Source: Macrophomina tecta (lineage: Eukaryota > Ascomycota > Dothideomycetes > Botryosphaeriales > Botryosphaeriaceae). From it: a stretch of DNA of 64,000 bases. This document shows, one piece after another, positions 33,831 through 48,322 of the stretch. The translations under genes were made by a program, and so were the position numbers. Below the pieces are notes generated by a model. The model had not been told where the DNA came from. It did not search any database and saw nothing but the letters and a program-made list of their open reading frames with translations. Within the stretch, counting starts at the first letter, position 1, and the number at the start of each line of letters is the position of its first letter. The DNA is taken from NCBI GenBank assembly GCA_024180945.1, contig JAKSGN010000016.1, forward strand, positions 620,001 through 684,000, in the 5' to 3' direction.

Positions 33831-36800
33831 TAGTCGTATAGTTTCGGTGGTTCCTAGGTATTATCCTAGTCCCCTTTCTATTTAAGAAGGTATCGAAACT
33901 AACCGTTAATATAGCCGCTGTCTAGAATCTATTCTATGTTCTAGTCTATGTTTTTATCAGCATTTAGATTTTCCGGTAGCATTTCTTCCGTTTAGTGTAA
34001 TAGCGTAGCGTTTTCTAGTGCCGGTTTAAGGAGTAAGACATAAAATATAGGATATATCCATATAGTATTAGGTAATTTAAGGCGGAAATTAACCTTTCTA
34101 ATCTATTCTTTAATTTTAAACGGTCCGATTTTCTTAAAGTCTAATTTATTGTTTAGCCATTTTATCTTAATATTTTTTCTAAGGAGGTAAACTTTATCCC
34201 CTTCTTTTAGCTTTAGTGCCTCCTAGTACCATCTATTATAGTATTTACCTATTTATAGAGTTACGAATTCGAGGTCTAGGTATAGCTATTCGTAGAGTGC
34301 CTTTAGCTAGTCTACTTTAAGAATTTCTTTTTAGGCTAGGGATTCGCTTAGTATTAGCTCTTTATAAGCTATAGGCTCGTAACCGTAGTTAGCGTAGAAT
34401 GGGAATTTCTATATAGCTAACGCCTTCAAGCTATTATATGCGAACTATACGAGCGGTAGCAGCTCGACCTAATTATCTTATACGTAATTAAGATAGTAGC
34501 GTAGGTACTATTCTAGCGTCTAATTCATCCGTTCTGTCTATCCGTCTGTTTAAGGGTGTACTATAGTTAAGAGCTTATACTTAGCTCTAAGCTAGCGGGT
34601 AAGAGTCTGCTAGAATTAGAATATAAATAGCCGATCTTTATCTAACACGAGCTCTTCTAGTAACCCGTAATTACCGAGGATTATTCTAAGAAACGTATAG
34701 GCGAGTCCCTCCGCATTTACCATTTTAAGATATAGTAGGTAATACGCGTACTTTATTATTCTATTAATAATAACTAGAATCAAGTTATACTTAACATTAG
34801 TAAGCGGTTCTTCTAACTTAGGTAGGTCCGTAATAAAGTCTAGTAAGATAAATTACTAAGGGCGCTTCGGTACCGGTAGTGGCTAAAGTAGTCCGTAGGG
34901 TGTATACCTCGCGGCCTTACTTCTAATATAAAGGTCGTAGTATAAGACTATTTATTAGACGGTTCTTCTTAGCCCTAGAAAGTAGTAGCTTCTTATAATT
35001 CACTCTATCGTCTTATCTATTCTTTAATAACCGTATACTAGGGCTTTGTATATATCCTTTATAAGCTCTTCCCGTAGTTTAGCCGGAACGTAGACTAATT
35101 CTAAAAATAAGATTATATCGTCTGCGTTTCTAGTTACTTAGGGGTCGTTATCGAGTTTTCTAGTTTCTTAAGCTATTATGTTATCTACGTAGGCTTCTTA
35201 GATCTTCTACTCCTATTTATTACCTTCGAGGCGTATCGCTAGGGCGAATAGTCTAACCGGGATAAGTAAGTCGTCTAGTCCTTCCTTAAGCTACGTTTAT
35301 TCTAGGCTATAAATAGCTATAATCTAGCGGCTACGGCTAGCGGGTATAAAAGACCCATTCTCCTATGTATCGAGTATCGTAAGTTGCGAACCTAGCTTTT
35401 TTTTAATATAGTCGGCTCGTCTGCTTAGCGCGTTTATGCGAGCGTTCTTAGATCCCTTTCTATAGGTAATCTTTATATTGTAGGACGCTAGCTCTTCGGC
35501 CTACCGAACCTATCGACAGTTTAATTCCTTAGTAGTAGTAAAGTGCGAAAGGTTCTTATAGTCGTAGTAGACTATAACCTAGTATTTCGCGCCTTCGAGG
35601 TAGTGTTTCTATTTTTTAAAAGCCGTGACTATGGCTAAGAGTTTCTTATCGTAGATATTATAGTTCTTTTTAGTAGGTATTATTTTTCTTAAGTAGTAGG
35701 CGATGGGGTATAGTCGGCCTTTCTCGTCTAGCTAACTAAGTACAGCTCCTATAGCATAGTCTAAAGCGTCGGTTTCTACTATAATTGGTAGATCTAGGTT
35801 ATAGACCCCTAGAACTAGTACTTCTATAAATATTCACTTTAGTAAGTTGAATGCTTACTATTATTTTTCTTTCTATATAAACCTATATTCCTTCTTAGTA
35901 ACGTCAGTTAGAGGTGCCGCTATTTTAGCGTAGTTTATAATAAACTTCTGGTAAAAGTTAGTAAATCTAAGAAAAGATTACACTTCTTTAACAGTTCGCG
36001 GTATTAGCTAGTCTCTAATTACGTCTAGCTTCTTATCGTCTATGCCGATATATCCGGGGGTAATAATAAACCCTAGGTATTCTATCCTTTATATATACTA
36101 CTCACTTTTTTCTAGAGCTACTTAGAGGTTTCGCTCGTCTAAGGTCTATAGGACTTTTCTTACGTGCTCGGTATATTCCTCGAGCGTCTCCGAGTATATT
36201 AGGATATTATTTAGGTAAGCCAAGGCGAATATATCTAAATACGGACGTAGGGTATCGTTAACTAAGCTCTAGAAGGTAGCCGGTGTATTAGTAAGCCTAA
36301 AAGGCATTACCGTATACTCGTAATATCTAAATCGCGTTCGGAACACCGTCTTCCATTCTTTACCTTTCTTAATATGGACTAGGTAGTAACCCTCTTAAAG
36401 GTCTAATTTTATAAAGAACTTAGCATTGCGGAGCTTATTCTATAATTCGTTAATATAAGATAGTGGGTATCGGTTCTTAACTGTAATATCGTTTAGCTAT
36501 TAGTAGTCGATATAGAGGCGGAGCTTACTATTCTTTTTTAGAACGAATAGAATAGGGTATCCTACCGACGACTATAAGGGTCGTATATATTCTTATTCTA
36601 GGTTTTTATCAATATATTTCCGTAATACTTTAGCCTCTGTCTTAGACAAGGAGTAAATAGGCTTAAAAGTGGGTTATATTCCCGGGAGTAGGAGTATCTT
36701 ATAATTCTATAGCTAATGCTCTAGTAGTTATTCTTTACCTCTTTCTTAGAATATTCTTAGTATGTCCTAGAACTCTTATAGAACTATTTCTAATTCTGGT

Positions 36801-39700
36801 ATAAATACTAATTTATCCTTAGTAGGCCTTATAATTCTACTAAGGTCTACGCTAACCTCGGCTATCGAAATACCTTTATCGTCGTGGCTCTTATACCCAA
36901 GGGAACTAGTACCTACTTTATCCGGGTAGCTATATCGTCTATTAAGCCTCTAGGGGCAGTCTTCTCCGACTAGCTTTAGGCTATTCTTATTCTTATCCGT
37001 TAGGCCCCGTTTCGTACGAGTAAGAGTCTTTTACTCGGTGTTCTTACTAGGTTTTACGTAAATTATATAGGCCTTTTCTCCTCGTCTTATTATAAGTTTC
37101 AGCGCTCGGTAGCTAATAGTCTTAATATCTATGGGTACGTTATTATCCCGCTATCTTAGCTTGGAGGTTCCGCTCTAGCTCTCGAGCTCTAGCGCTTTTT
37201 TCTAGCTCTATTAGCTTCTTCTTACCGTTGCGAGGTGGCGTCTATAGTATTTATTAGGGAACGTAATAGTCTTCGTTTTCTAGCTAATATATGGCTCGTG
37301 AGTTTTTAGCCACGATATTCCTAGAATAATGTCGTGTCTGGGAATTATTATTACGTTGAGGTTAATTCGTTCTCGGTAATTATCAACGGTAAGGGATGCT
37401 TTTCCTATCTCAATTTATATCTAGCTATTTTCGTATTCCGCTAGGGAGCCGTCTACCGTGCTTAGCTAATAAGGATAATTCTTAGCTTACTAGGATAGTT
37501 AGTTCTAGACGATAAACTTAGGGTCAATAAATACGCCTTATACGCCGCTATCGATTATAGCTATTACCTTTTTCCTACAGAATATAACTAGGATGTGTAA
37601 AAGTCGATATAGGTTTAATCCGGTAGGTATAATTTCGTTCGTTATATGTATAACCTAGTTAAGGGACCTATCTAACGGCCCCTTCTAGGGTCCCTATCTA
37701 GGGGAGCCGTCTAGTTTTTTAATATAGGTCGTCCCGTTATTTTACAATGGATGTACTCGTTCTATTTGTTAACTAGAATTAGGGTGTCTTTCTATTATGT
37801 CTATCTACCGCGCTAGATTAGTCGTCTCTAGTAGATCTACCCGTTTCGGACCTAATACTAGAAGGTAGGCATGTCGTATTTTTCGTAGGATATCTATTAT
37901 AAGGTGCCCCTGTCCCTAGTTACCGTACTATACTAATAAAGGGTATAGGCTATATTACGAAGGTATTATAGGTCTTATTGTTGTTATACCCCCTATACCT
38001 CGTCTTCTAGCTAAAATACGAGTTCGTCGGCCATCTTAAGTAGTAATTCTTTCTAGGGGTTTTAGATATCATCTTACTATACGCGTGCGTATATCTTTTC
38101 TTACTATACCTTGTATTGCTGCGTCCCGAGGTTAATTATAGGGCCTAGAATCTAGGTAACCGTGGGCTCTAGGCTATCGGTAACACAGCGTGTCTCTCCG
38201 TATCGAGTTAGGTATTTAGTTATTCTTATAAGCATAGCTTCGTCCTACTATTACTCGTTGTCGGTCGTGCTTAACTCTGGGGTACTATCGTATAGTTTCC
38301 CCGTGTCGCTATTAACTAGGTTCTCGTTATTAGGAAAGGCTTTAATAAGCTCTTCCTCTGTTCTTAGGGTCGTATTAACGTATCGTAGCTTCTTAGGGTA
38401 CTAGTCTATAGCGTCCTTATCACTCTAGTAAGTAGTATAGTTATTATTATAGTAGGCTATCTAGCTAAGCCTCTAATACTCGGGGCTCTAGCTTTCCTCG
38501 TATCGCTTATTAAATTCGGCGAAGGGGTTTTCTTATTTAGTAACCGTAGAGACTTCTCGGCTCTTCGGTTCTTGCGTTATAGCCGAGACTTATTTATTCT
38601 TTTTAAGGTAGTAGTATGTCTTTTCCTAAGTCTTACCATAGTAGACGTATAGCCCTTTTTTAAATCTTTATTTTTACTCTAGAGTCTATTCTTTACATCA
38701 TTTTTTCTTATAGCCGTTGTTCTTTTCCCTATAGTAGTTATCCCTTTTAGATAGGTCATTCCGGCAGTTAATATTATCTAGCTCTATAGTATCTCCCCCT
38801 TCCTAAGTATATCTAGGGCACGCTAGGCGCGAAGTATTAGCTCTATAGTTTACCTTATACTTCTTAGATTAGTGCTCGAAGAGGCGGTTATCGTATTTAA
38901 TAGCTAACTTAATAAGCTTGTCTAGGGTCTTAGAATCATCTTATATTATAAGTTAGTCTTTAACCCTTTCCTTAAGTCCTCGGTAGTAGTAGTCTATAAG
39001 GGCGCGGTCGGACTAGTTATCTAGGTACACTATGGCCTTTTAGAATTCTATAATATAGTCTGCTACTAAGGTCTTCTAGTAAATATTTATAATAACTCGT
39101 CGGGCCTTATTAACCTTATCGAGGTCTCCGAAGCTTTACTTAATTTAAGTCACGAAGTACTTATAGCTATTAAAGACTTTCTTAGTATTCTTCTTATATA
39201 CTTCTAGTTCTTTCTCTATTCGGTTTCTAAGGTAGGGCTCGAACCACTATACCGCAATATCGCGGAGGTAGGTAGCTACGAATATTATCTTTTTATCGTC
39301 GGTAGGGAAGTCTCTAGAGTTAAAGAAGAAGTATAGATCGAGTTATAAGAGAAAGGTCTAGAGCTTCTTTTAATTACCGTAGAATAGATCTAGCTTAGCC
39401 GTCTTCGTGCTTCTATTAGAAGGTTAAGTCGTTGTTAATACTAGAGTATAAACGGATGCCGGGGTAGAGGTTATTAGAATAACTTAGTTACGAAGTTCGC
39501 CTATTTATCGATAGAGCTAGGTGTTCTCGTTAGTCTACTCCTAGAGTTATCTATGTAGTTCGCCGATCTAGCCTTATATATCTTAAATAACCTAAAAGAG
39601 ATCGGCTATAGTTAGCTATAGGGGACTGTTATTATTTATATTAACGTTATTTATTGTGTTACTTAGTTAGCGTTAAGTATCAGGTAATACTATCTTATCG
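33800..39700 (-). pseudogene. Gypsy 1 gag-pol remnant
   Basis: On the minus strand, order from the right: gag (about 39600-37700), protease (about 37650-37200), reverse transcriptase (36700-36000), RNase H (35900-35450), integrase (35400-34100) and chromodomain (near 34000-33800, EEMLPENLNAD and FRYLLK). Integrase context is given by YVQDNWVELLPLAQFAYN near 34450. The reverse transcriptase signature reads [11 protein letters not shown] near 36210, where YLDD is expected; both catalytic Asp codons are now Asn through G-to-A changes. Many TAG/TAA stops are present. It codes for nothing functional. Confidence 0.8.
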
Positions 39701-39753
39701 TTAAATATTTCTTTTCTCGGAACTACCTTCCCTTATAAGAATAGTAGTTAAAG

Positions 39754-40531
39754 TATAACGGCGGCCTCTTCTACTAGGCTTTAAAATCGCCTAGTATGGT
39801 TAGGTAGCTAAAGGGTTTACCTTAAAGAATAAGAGAAGGGTAAAGGATTAGAACGATAGTAGTAATTATATAATATATTGGTACGCGGTACGCGTTAGGC
39901 TTATTACCTCTAATAGGATTATATTAGAACTTTAAGTTAACTATAAAGATTAAAGTACTATCTAATAAGTATATCTATATACTATAGGAAAATTATAGCA
40001 ATCTAGATCGATATAGCTAGATTAAAGCAGCTAGATTAATAGTATTAGATTGTTAATCTTAGATTAGGTTAATCTAGATGGGCCCTATAGGTCCTACGTA
40101 ACTTAGGCGCTAAAGCCCATTTCCTAGAATCCGACTTCTACATCGGTTAAGAAAGTATTCTACCGCTAGACCATCGTTCCTTAGACCATATAAGTTATCC
40201 GACTTTCTCCTGTCCGTTCCTCTTAGCTTAAAGCCGGTTTCTAAGATTTGTAACTTCTTCCTTATAGGCATTCTTTCCCTACGGGAGTTTACCTAGTCTA
40301 TATTCTCGTAGTCTTGCTATGCCGCGTGGGCGTCGCTTCTGTGCGGGCTTCCATTACTACCTTACTTAGGCCCGGACGCGCCGTCTTCCCTTACGGCTGG
40401 TTTTCCCGTGCGGGCGTGCTAGTAGTGCGGCTCTACCGCCCTTATAGGTTTCTGGCCCCTACGGTGCCTTTTCCCGTGCGGGCCTTCTTCCCGTAGGGTT
40501 ATAAAGCCCTTGTCCTCTGGGGTTCGTAACA
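39754..40531 (-). repeat. Gypsy 1 5' LTR
   Basis: 778 bp, same length as its partner and differing almost only by C/T and G/A. Internal sequence to its left starts CTTTAACTACTA in element sense; a similar start follows the Gypsy 2 LTR. Confidence 0.85.
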
Positions 40532-41017
40532 CCCATAAGCTTAACCGAGCGTTAGTATATTTCCATACTAAGAAGCTCTATAACTAACTAAACTATAAGA
40601 AAGCCACAGCAATTATATAACTAAGAACATCGAAAGCGAGCCTAAATGAACTACTATATAAAATTAAGTAAGTAGAGGCGCCCTCGTATAACTACGAAGC
40701 GAAGAGGGAAATAGTTAAGTACTTTCTTTTAGAGTATCCGCGTTAGATAGATCTACGCGCTAGGTTATAGATTAACCTAGGAAGTAGATTCGGTAATCTC
40801 GCATTTATATTAGGTGGATAGTCGGGCACGAAAAAGCCCGATAGTAGATATATAGATAGCCTACTAGAAAAGTAGCGGGTAGATATACGCACGGTTAGAG
40901 TAATAGTAGCCTTTACTTTAGCTACTAGAAGACTAATTATAATTAAAGACTAAGAGCTTAGTTCTTCTTTAAGTAAACTAATTCCTTCTCTAACTAGCTA
41001 TTACGCCGTTATAGAAA

Positions 41018-41508
41018 TATAATGAGCGGGCCTCTACCTCTAAGAATCTAAACACTAAAGAGGAAGAAAACCTATTAAGGGGGTTTTCCTTAAGTAGATA
41101 TAAGAAGAGGATAAGAATAAGTTAAATACGTAATAAGACTAAGTACTTACGTATAAAGACTATATTACTAATAGAGTCTAAATTCTATTACTAAAGTTAA
41201 CTACGAAGGTTAAAGCTATCTAAGAAGTATAGTTTATATATAAGTAGAAAAGTATCTATAATCTAGTTTCTAATCTATCTACTCTATCCCTTAGGAGGGC
41301 GATAACCTTAGAAGTAGATAGAGTAGCTTATTCTACTCTAGATACTCTATAGTATTCTAGTCCGAGCGCCTTCAGAGCAGTAAGAGCACTATCTTAGCGT
41401 TACGTATATTATATAAGTACGCGTAGGTCCTTTCTACGCCGTACCCGAGTTCCCTATTTACTACCTTATCCCGCTATTTTCTAACCCTATAGAGGCTGCG
41501 CCGTAATA
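41018..41508 (-). repeat. Gypsy 2 3' LTR
   Basis: 491 bp, heavily C-to-T and G-to-A changed compared with the other LTR. Ends TATAATGAG and GCCGTAATA reflect original TGTAACGAG and GCCGTAACA. Confidence 0.85.
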
Positions 41509-41629
41509 CTATTCCCCTTTTTAGGTTCTTCGGCCCAAAGAATTTTATAATATATATAAGTTCTTAATAGGTAACCTTTACTTCCTTTCGTGTCTTTTAC
41601 TTATTATACCTAAGGTTTCTTTAATATAA

Positions 41630-42330
41630 CGTCGCTACGCGCTCGTTAGTCGCTACTAATACGAGATACCTTTCCCCTATAACGCTTATTATGCCACTAG
41701 TGTGAAGTATTTTATTAGCTTAGATTTAGGGCACTATAAGCACTATTTATTAAAGAACCGTAAATGCGACTTAGTAGTTTCTTAACGCGACTATATATCT
41801 TCCCCGCTTATTTTCTATCCTGGCTAACCTTTATAGGGGCAAAAATTAACGCGAAGGTAAAAAAGATAGAGGATTAGCTAGAGCACCTTTATAAGAATAA
41901 GCGTTAGATTCTAGTAGAGGAGTTAAAACTCTAGAAGTATTATTCTAAGATATACGCTTATTGTTATTACTTAAAGAAGTAACTCGCCCTTCTTAAATAT
42001 AAGCGAAAGGGAATATTTAAGCATAAGCTAGCGTCTATTAAGAAGTTAGAGAGACTTAAAAAAAAGAATTGTAATAAGTAACGTAAAGCTAGCGAAAATA
42101 TACTAACTTTAAAATATTCTCTAAGTTCTCTTATTATTGCGAGTTTCTTAAATTCTAGAAGTTCTTAGCCTAACTCGGTAGCTAGGATTACATTTTCGTC
42201 TAGGGCTAAGTTATAGATAGATTCATTCTTCTAGGGTAACCCTATTTTTATAGGAGGTTAGAGTTCTAGTAATAGAACTCTATAACGAGATCTAGATATA
42301 TATTATTCTTAGATACCTACTAGTTATTCT
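41630..42330 (+). pseudogene. Antisense accessory ORF of Gypsy 2
   Basis: Plus-strand reading opposite to pol, in the same position as the reverse ORF of Gypsy 1. Fragments in shifting frames include RKCDLVVS and a long Lys/Glu/Leu-rich helical region (KKIED, YKNKR, EELKL, KKLERL) likely to be a coiled coil. It is more decayed than the Gypsy 1 version. Family not recognised. Confidence 0.35.
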
Positions 42331-45300
42331 CGTTTCTGTATCCTTCCTATTTAACGAGATATTTAGGCTAATAACTAAACTGTTTATAGTCTAGGATCTT
42401 TTTAACTAGGTACTAGTCTTCTTCGGCATTAGGGTTTTCCGGTATAATCTCTTTCTAAGTTTCTAGAATAGTAGTATTTTCTAGTACCGGCTCGAGTATT
42501 ACTACATAAAAGGTAGAATTCATCTATATATTAGATAATTTAAGTCGATATATAACTTCTTCGAGTTTTTTTATAATTTCGAATAGACTAATTTTCTTAA
42601 AATCTAATTTATCGCTCGGTCGCTTTAATTTAATATTTTTTATAAGAAGGTATACTTTATCCCCCCTTTTAAGATTTAGTACCGCCTAGTGCTATTTATT
42701 ATAGTATTTAGATATTATAATTCGTACGTATTCGAGGTCGAGACTAATAGCTTTATATAATTCTCTTAGCTACTCAGCCTTAAGAATACCTTTCTAGACT
42801 AATTTTCTACTTAGAATAGCTTCTCTATACACATCTAGTTTAAACCTATAGTTGATGAAGAACGGAAATACATTAGTTAACTCTTATTTAGTGCTATTAT
42901 AGACGAATTATACTATAGGTAGCTATATAGCCTAGTTATCCTATAGATAGTTAATATAATAATAGAGATATTACTTAAGAGTCCGGTTTATCTATTCTAT
43001 CTAGCCGTCGGTTTACGTATATATTATTATAGAGAGTTTATTCTTTACTCTAAGCTAGTATATAAACATTTACTAAAATTTAGATCTTATTAGTTTATTT
43101 CTATCTAAGACTAATACCTCCAGCATTCTATAATCTATAAAGATATATCGGAGAAACGTATAGGCTAGCTATTCTATATTTAATATTTCTAGGTAGGGTA
43201 AAAAGTATATATACTTCGTAAGTCTATTAATAAAGACTAAAATTAAGTCGTACTTAACTTTTATAAGCGGATCTCTAGACTCTAGTAACTTCGTAATAAA
43301 GTCTAGTATAATCTATTACTATAGTTATTCTAGGACTTCTAGGGGTTATAGTTATTTATATAGAGCGTATATTATGGCTTTACTTCGGATATAAAGATTA
43401 TATTACGAAACTATATACTAGACTATTTTTCGTAATTCTAAAAAGTAGAAGTTTTATATAATCCTCTTAGTTATTCTATTAATGCCCTAATATCTATACG
43501 TAGGTACTACGTATATATTCTTAATAAGTACTTATCGTAGTCTTATTAAAATATAGATTAATTCTTTAAAGAGAAGTATTTCTTCTTTATCTTAAGTAAT
43601 ACGCGGGTCGTTCTTAAGCGCTAAAAGTTCCTATATAGAGTTCTAAGTATATACTTCTTAAATCTTCTAATACTATGGGTTTAACTTAATATAAAGTATT
43701 AGAAAAGACTATCTAGTAAGAATAAGCGATCTATCGCTTATCTACTATAATACTATAGGTTGCAGCTCGATTTTTTTTTTTATATAGTCTATCCTTCTAT
43801 TAAGTATATTAGTAGTAGCGTTGTCTATATCTTTTCTATACGTAATCTTAAAATTATAGAATACTAATTCTTATAACTAGTGAACTTATTATTAGTTTAG
43901 CTTCTTAGTTATAGTAAAGCACGTAAGATTCTAATAGTTATAATATACTATTACCTATTAGTCGGCTTCTTTTAGGTAGTATCTCTAGTACTTAAATATT
44001 AAGATAATAGCGAAGAGCTTCTTATTATAAGTATCGTAATTAAGCTCTACTAGGGTAAACTTTTTTAAGTAGAATATAATTAGATGCTATTTACCTTACT
44101 CATTAGGCTAGCTAAGATATACTCCTAGGGCAAATTCTAATATATTAGTTTCTACTTTAATTAGTTTATTAGAATCATATATTCCTAAGACGAGTACTTC
44201 ATAAAATATTCTTTTTAGTAAATTAAAGGCTTACTACTAATCGTCTTTCTATTAAAAGCCATATTTCTTCTAAGTAAGTTATATTAAAGGTTTTATAACC
44301 TTTAAATAGTTTTAGATAAACTTTCTATAGAAGTTCGCAAATCTAAGAAAGAACTATACTTTCTTAATTATCTTTAGTACTAGCTATTCTTTAATAGAAT
44401 CTAGTTTTAAGTCGTCTATACTAATATACCTAAGAATAATAATGAAGCCTAAGAATTCTATTCTCTATATATACTACTTATATTTCTTTAGTGCGATAGA
44501 TAGGTTCTTAGCTTAGAGGGTTTCTAGAATCTTTCTAATATACTTCTTATATTTCTTAAGTATCTCTAAAAAGATAAGAATGTTGTCGAGATAAGCTATA
44601 TAAAAGATATCTAAGTAGTTGTATAGCGTATTATTAATAAGGTTCTAAAAGGTTATTAGCACATTAGTAAGTCTAAATAGTATAACTGTATACTCGTAGA
44701 GTCCTAGCCTTATATAAAAGACTATCTTCTACTCTTCTCCTTCTTTAATCCTAACTAAGTAGTATTCGTCCCCGAGGTCTAGCTTCGTAAAGTACTTTAT
44801 ATTTTCTAATTTATCCTAGAGCTCATTAATGTATAGAAGCGGGTAGCGATTCTTAATCGTAATATTATTAAGTTATTAGTAGTCGATATAGAGGTATAAC
44901 TTACTATTCTTCTTAGAAATAAAGAGAATTAAATATTTAGTCAATAATATTAATAGCCGAATATATTCTCATTCGAGGTTTTTTTTAATATATTTTTTTA
45001 AAGCCTCTATTTCCTTCTTCGATAAAAAATAGATAGGCTTATAAGCTAGTTTTATTCCTAGCTTAAGCGGAATTTTATAGTTCTATAATTAGTACTTTAG
45101 TAAGTCTTCCTTTCCTCTTTCTTAGTAAACAGTAACTAAGTCTTAATACTCGTTAGGTATTATTTCTATTTCTAGAATTAGAGATATTTCTTATAGTCGC
45201 TACTATATCTTTAAACTACTATATTATTCTTTCTTAATCCTCGTAGAATTATCTTCTCTAAAGGAAGTTAGATAGTTCTTATTCTTTAGTCTTTTTCGTT

Positions 45301-48300
45301 AGGCCCTAGCTAGTGCTCGCTGTTATACCGCCGGTAAGGGTTAAATATATATAAGGTAGACCTAATAACCTTAGTATTATATATGCCGAAATACCTCTCT
45401 TAAGATTATCTAGATATCTATAAGAGGTTCTAAGACTACTAACTACTTTCGCAAAGCCTTACTCTTAGTCTTATACTTTCTTTATATAGTCTTTTATAAT
45501 AAGTATTATTCCTAATTTTCGAAAATACTTAACTTAGTAGGGCTTACTCTGCTTAAGGCGCTATATTTTACTAAAAAGGTGGTATTTTATATACTATAGT
45601 CCTAGTTCTATCTTAGACTTTCTTTAAGGTTACCGCTAATACTACTATCGCTAGGCCTTATACTATTATTTAAGTCTTGCATTTCTTCTAATAATTTGAG
45701 AATATTATTTCGCTTAATAGGGCTTATTCCTGTAATAGAATTATATTTTACTAAGAAGGTTTCGTCTTCTATGTTATAGTCCTAGTTCTAACTTATACTA
45801 CTATTGGAGTTACCTATATAGTTACTATATTTAGCCCTTATACTAGCTACTTCCTATTTTATACTAAAGATATATCCTTAGAAGATATCTAGTAGTTTTT
45901 ATTTAATATTCTTATAACTGCTCTTGGGGTTTTTAATAATATCCTAGATATTCTATTATAGGAAGAGTGTATCACTCGCCTAGTTAATAAGGGGGTTATA
46001 AGTCTAGAGCTAAGGTATTTTAAGAATAATATCGTATTTCGAGATCCTTTAGATATTAAGAATAATCTAATTAGAATATCTATTAACTTCTAGTAAGACT
46101 TCTTCTATTTTAATACGTATCTATTCTTTTTTATAGTCGGCGTTTCTTCCATTAAATCTGCTAAGAGAGTAGGGCTCTTTCTTCTTTTAATAAGAGATAT
46201 TTAATTCTTATACTAGCTCGTTATAGATAAAGTCTCCACTTAATTTACTATTAACTAGTATCGAGATCTTACGTCCTCGTAGAACTCCAGCGATCTTAAA
46301 TTATTTCTAAAGTTTCTTTCTGGTAAGAGTTTTCGTTTTCGATATACGTAATACTATATAAAGGGACCTAGACTATAGCCCCTAAGTTAATTCTAATACT
46401 ATAGGGCCGTCTAGTTTTTTAGTTTTAGATAGCCGTAGACTTTACTATATATATAGTCTTTCTATTTATTAACTTAAAGGTATGCTTACTCCTAGTTAGT
46501 CTATTTATTAGTGCGTAACTATTTTCGCTAGTAAACTATATCCTTCTGCACCTAGTATTGGAAAGTTAGTATATTAAGTTTCTCACTCGGTATCTACTAA
46601 AGTGTATAGTTTTAGATAGTTACCGTGCTATATCGATAAAGAATCTATGCTAACTCTTAAAGAAAGTCGTAGTTTACTTACTATTAAGTAGTTATTTCTT
46701 AATAATAAAGTGTTATAAGTGCAGTTTTCTTAGTAACGATAAGTTTATATTTTTTTCTATCTTACTCGATTTGGGTTTTCTAAAGGGTCCCTTAGCGCTA
46801 TATCTATAGTACTATAAGGACTAACCCTCTCTTATAGGGAATTTAGATTACCTAGGTGAGTTAATCGTTCTTATTTATTATTTCTACACTAATTCTATAC
46901 TTAGCTATAAGGTGCTCGAGTTTTAAAAGAATTATAGGGTTTAGTATAGCTTCTACTTCGCTATCTATTAAGTTGTATAGTTCTCTAGTCTCGCTATTTA
47001 CGAGCTCCTCGTCCAAGGGGAAGCTATTAATAATATTATTAGTCTCGATAACTTCTTCATTCTTAGTTATTATACCAAATTATCGAGGTTTATAGGAATA
47101 TTATCCTAATATATCCTTACTACTTTAGTGCATCTAATAGTCATCGTCATAATAGGCTATCTAGTATAGCATATCGTAGTTATCTTAGCGGGATATAACT
47201 AATATTTTATGCTAAGTACTTAAGGTCTACTTTCTATCTTTCTTATTATAAGGGTTCTATAGATACTTAGGAGAGAAGTACTTATTACTACTATAAATAA
47301 TATAGAGTCGATTCTTATAACGCTATTTCTACTCGTCTATCTAGTTTGGGTTAGATTCTTTAGACTTCTTATTATTATTTCGATTATTGTTATTGCCCTT
47401 CTTAGAATTCTATTAGTTAGCCGCGTTAAGGGCTATAGTATCTTCGCCTTCGAGGATTATTCTTTCACGGTGAGGCTTCGAGGTATTAGCTTATCTAGAG
47501 CCTATTTTCTATTCGTATATATGACCGTTAATCTAAGACGTAAGGTCTACTATCTTTTAAAAGATAGCCGGGTATTTATAGATAATTATATTCTTCTTAA
47601 CTTCTTCCTTTAGGCCTTTATAGAAGAGGTTGTGAAAAGTCTCATCTAATTATTTAAGGTAGGCTATAAGCTATTAAAACTTAGTTATATAGACAGCCAT
47701 AGATCCTAATTATTTAATAGTTATAATATTATTAGAGGCTTTACAAACTTCATCTTAGTCGTTAAAGGTGGCCTTAAGGTTATTTATAAATCCCGTATAG
47801 GTATTAAAGATTTTCTTAGTCTTTTCTTATCTTTTCTCGAGAGAGTATTCATTGGCTAAGTAGTCGCGAAGATATAGTTCTATCTATATCTCTACTATTC
47901 CTCTAAGGTAGATAGATGCGAAGAGTACCGCTTCGGAGTCGTTATCGAACTATACTTAGTTAAACTAGAGGTAATGCTTTATTTAAAGTAAGAAGGATTA
48001 GAGCTTCTTTTTATCTCTATTAAACTTCTCGGGTGCCACTACTTTAACCTTAGTAGCACTCCACTTTGTCATGTGCTTAATTAGTCGAGCATTCTAAGCC
48101 TTTAGCTCCTCGATAAGCTGTAAGAGCTTAGCTCTAATAGGCTTCGTTTACTATGTGGGCTAAGCTAGCCCTTGGGCACCCTAAACCTAACCCTCAGCCG
48201 GGTCGACCTCTATCTAAGATCCTGGTGCTATTACTATTTCCTAAACTTATTAGGGGGTAATACCTTACCCGATGAGACTTGATCTTAGAGCCTTCCTCTC

Positions 48301-48320
48301 CTTGCAAGGATAGTAGTTAA
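42330..48320 (-). pseudogene. Gypsy 2 gag-pol remnant
   Basis: The minus strand carries the same domain order as Gypsy 1. The reverse transcriptase signature is AYLDNILIFLE near 44590, with the second Asp of YLDD changed to Asn. Integrase lies around 42700-43700 and gag at the right end. It is dense in TAA/TAG. At the 5' internal end the word CCTTGCAAGG, a perfect palindrome, lies at 48299-48308. Confidence 0.7.
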
Positions 48321-48322
48321 AG

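Larger units (their letters stand above)
32193..40531 (-). mobile_element. Gypsy 1: full-length Ty3/Gypsy retrotransposon, RIP-inactivated
   Basis: Two 778-bp LTRs (32193-32970 and 39754-40531) enclose a minus-strand gag-pol. The flanks CCTAT (32188-32192) and CCCAT (40532-40536) are a 5-bp duplication differing by one C-to-T. A polypurine tract AAGAGGGGGGATAG (minus strand) abuts the left LTR, so that one is the 3' LTR. It is inserted in LINE C. An extra ORF lies between the end of pol and the 3' LTR on the opposite strand. Confidence 0.88.

Noticed and set aside
38162..40496. Short plus-strand frames within Gypsy 1 (80 and 60 codons)
   Set aside because: Chance frames opposite to gag and inside the LTR.
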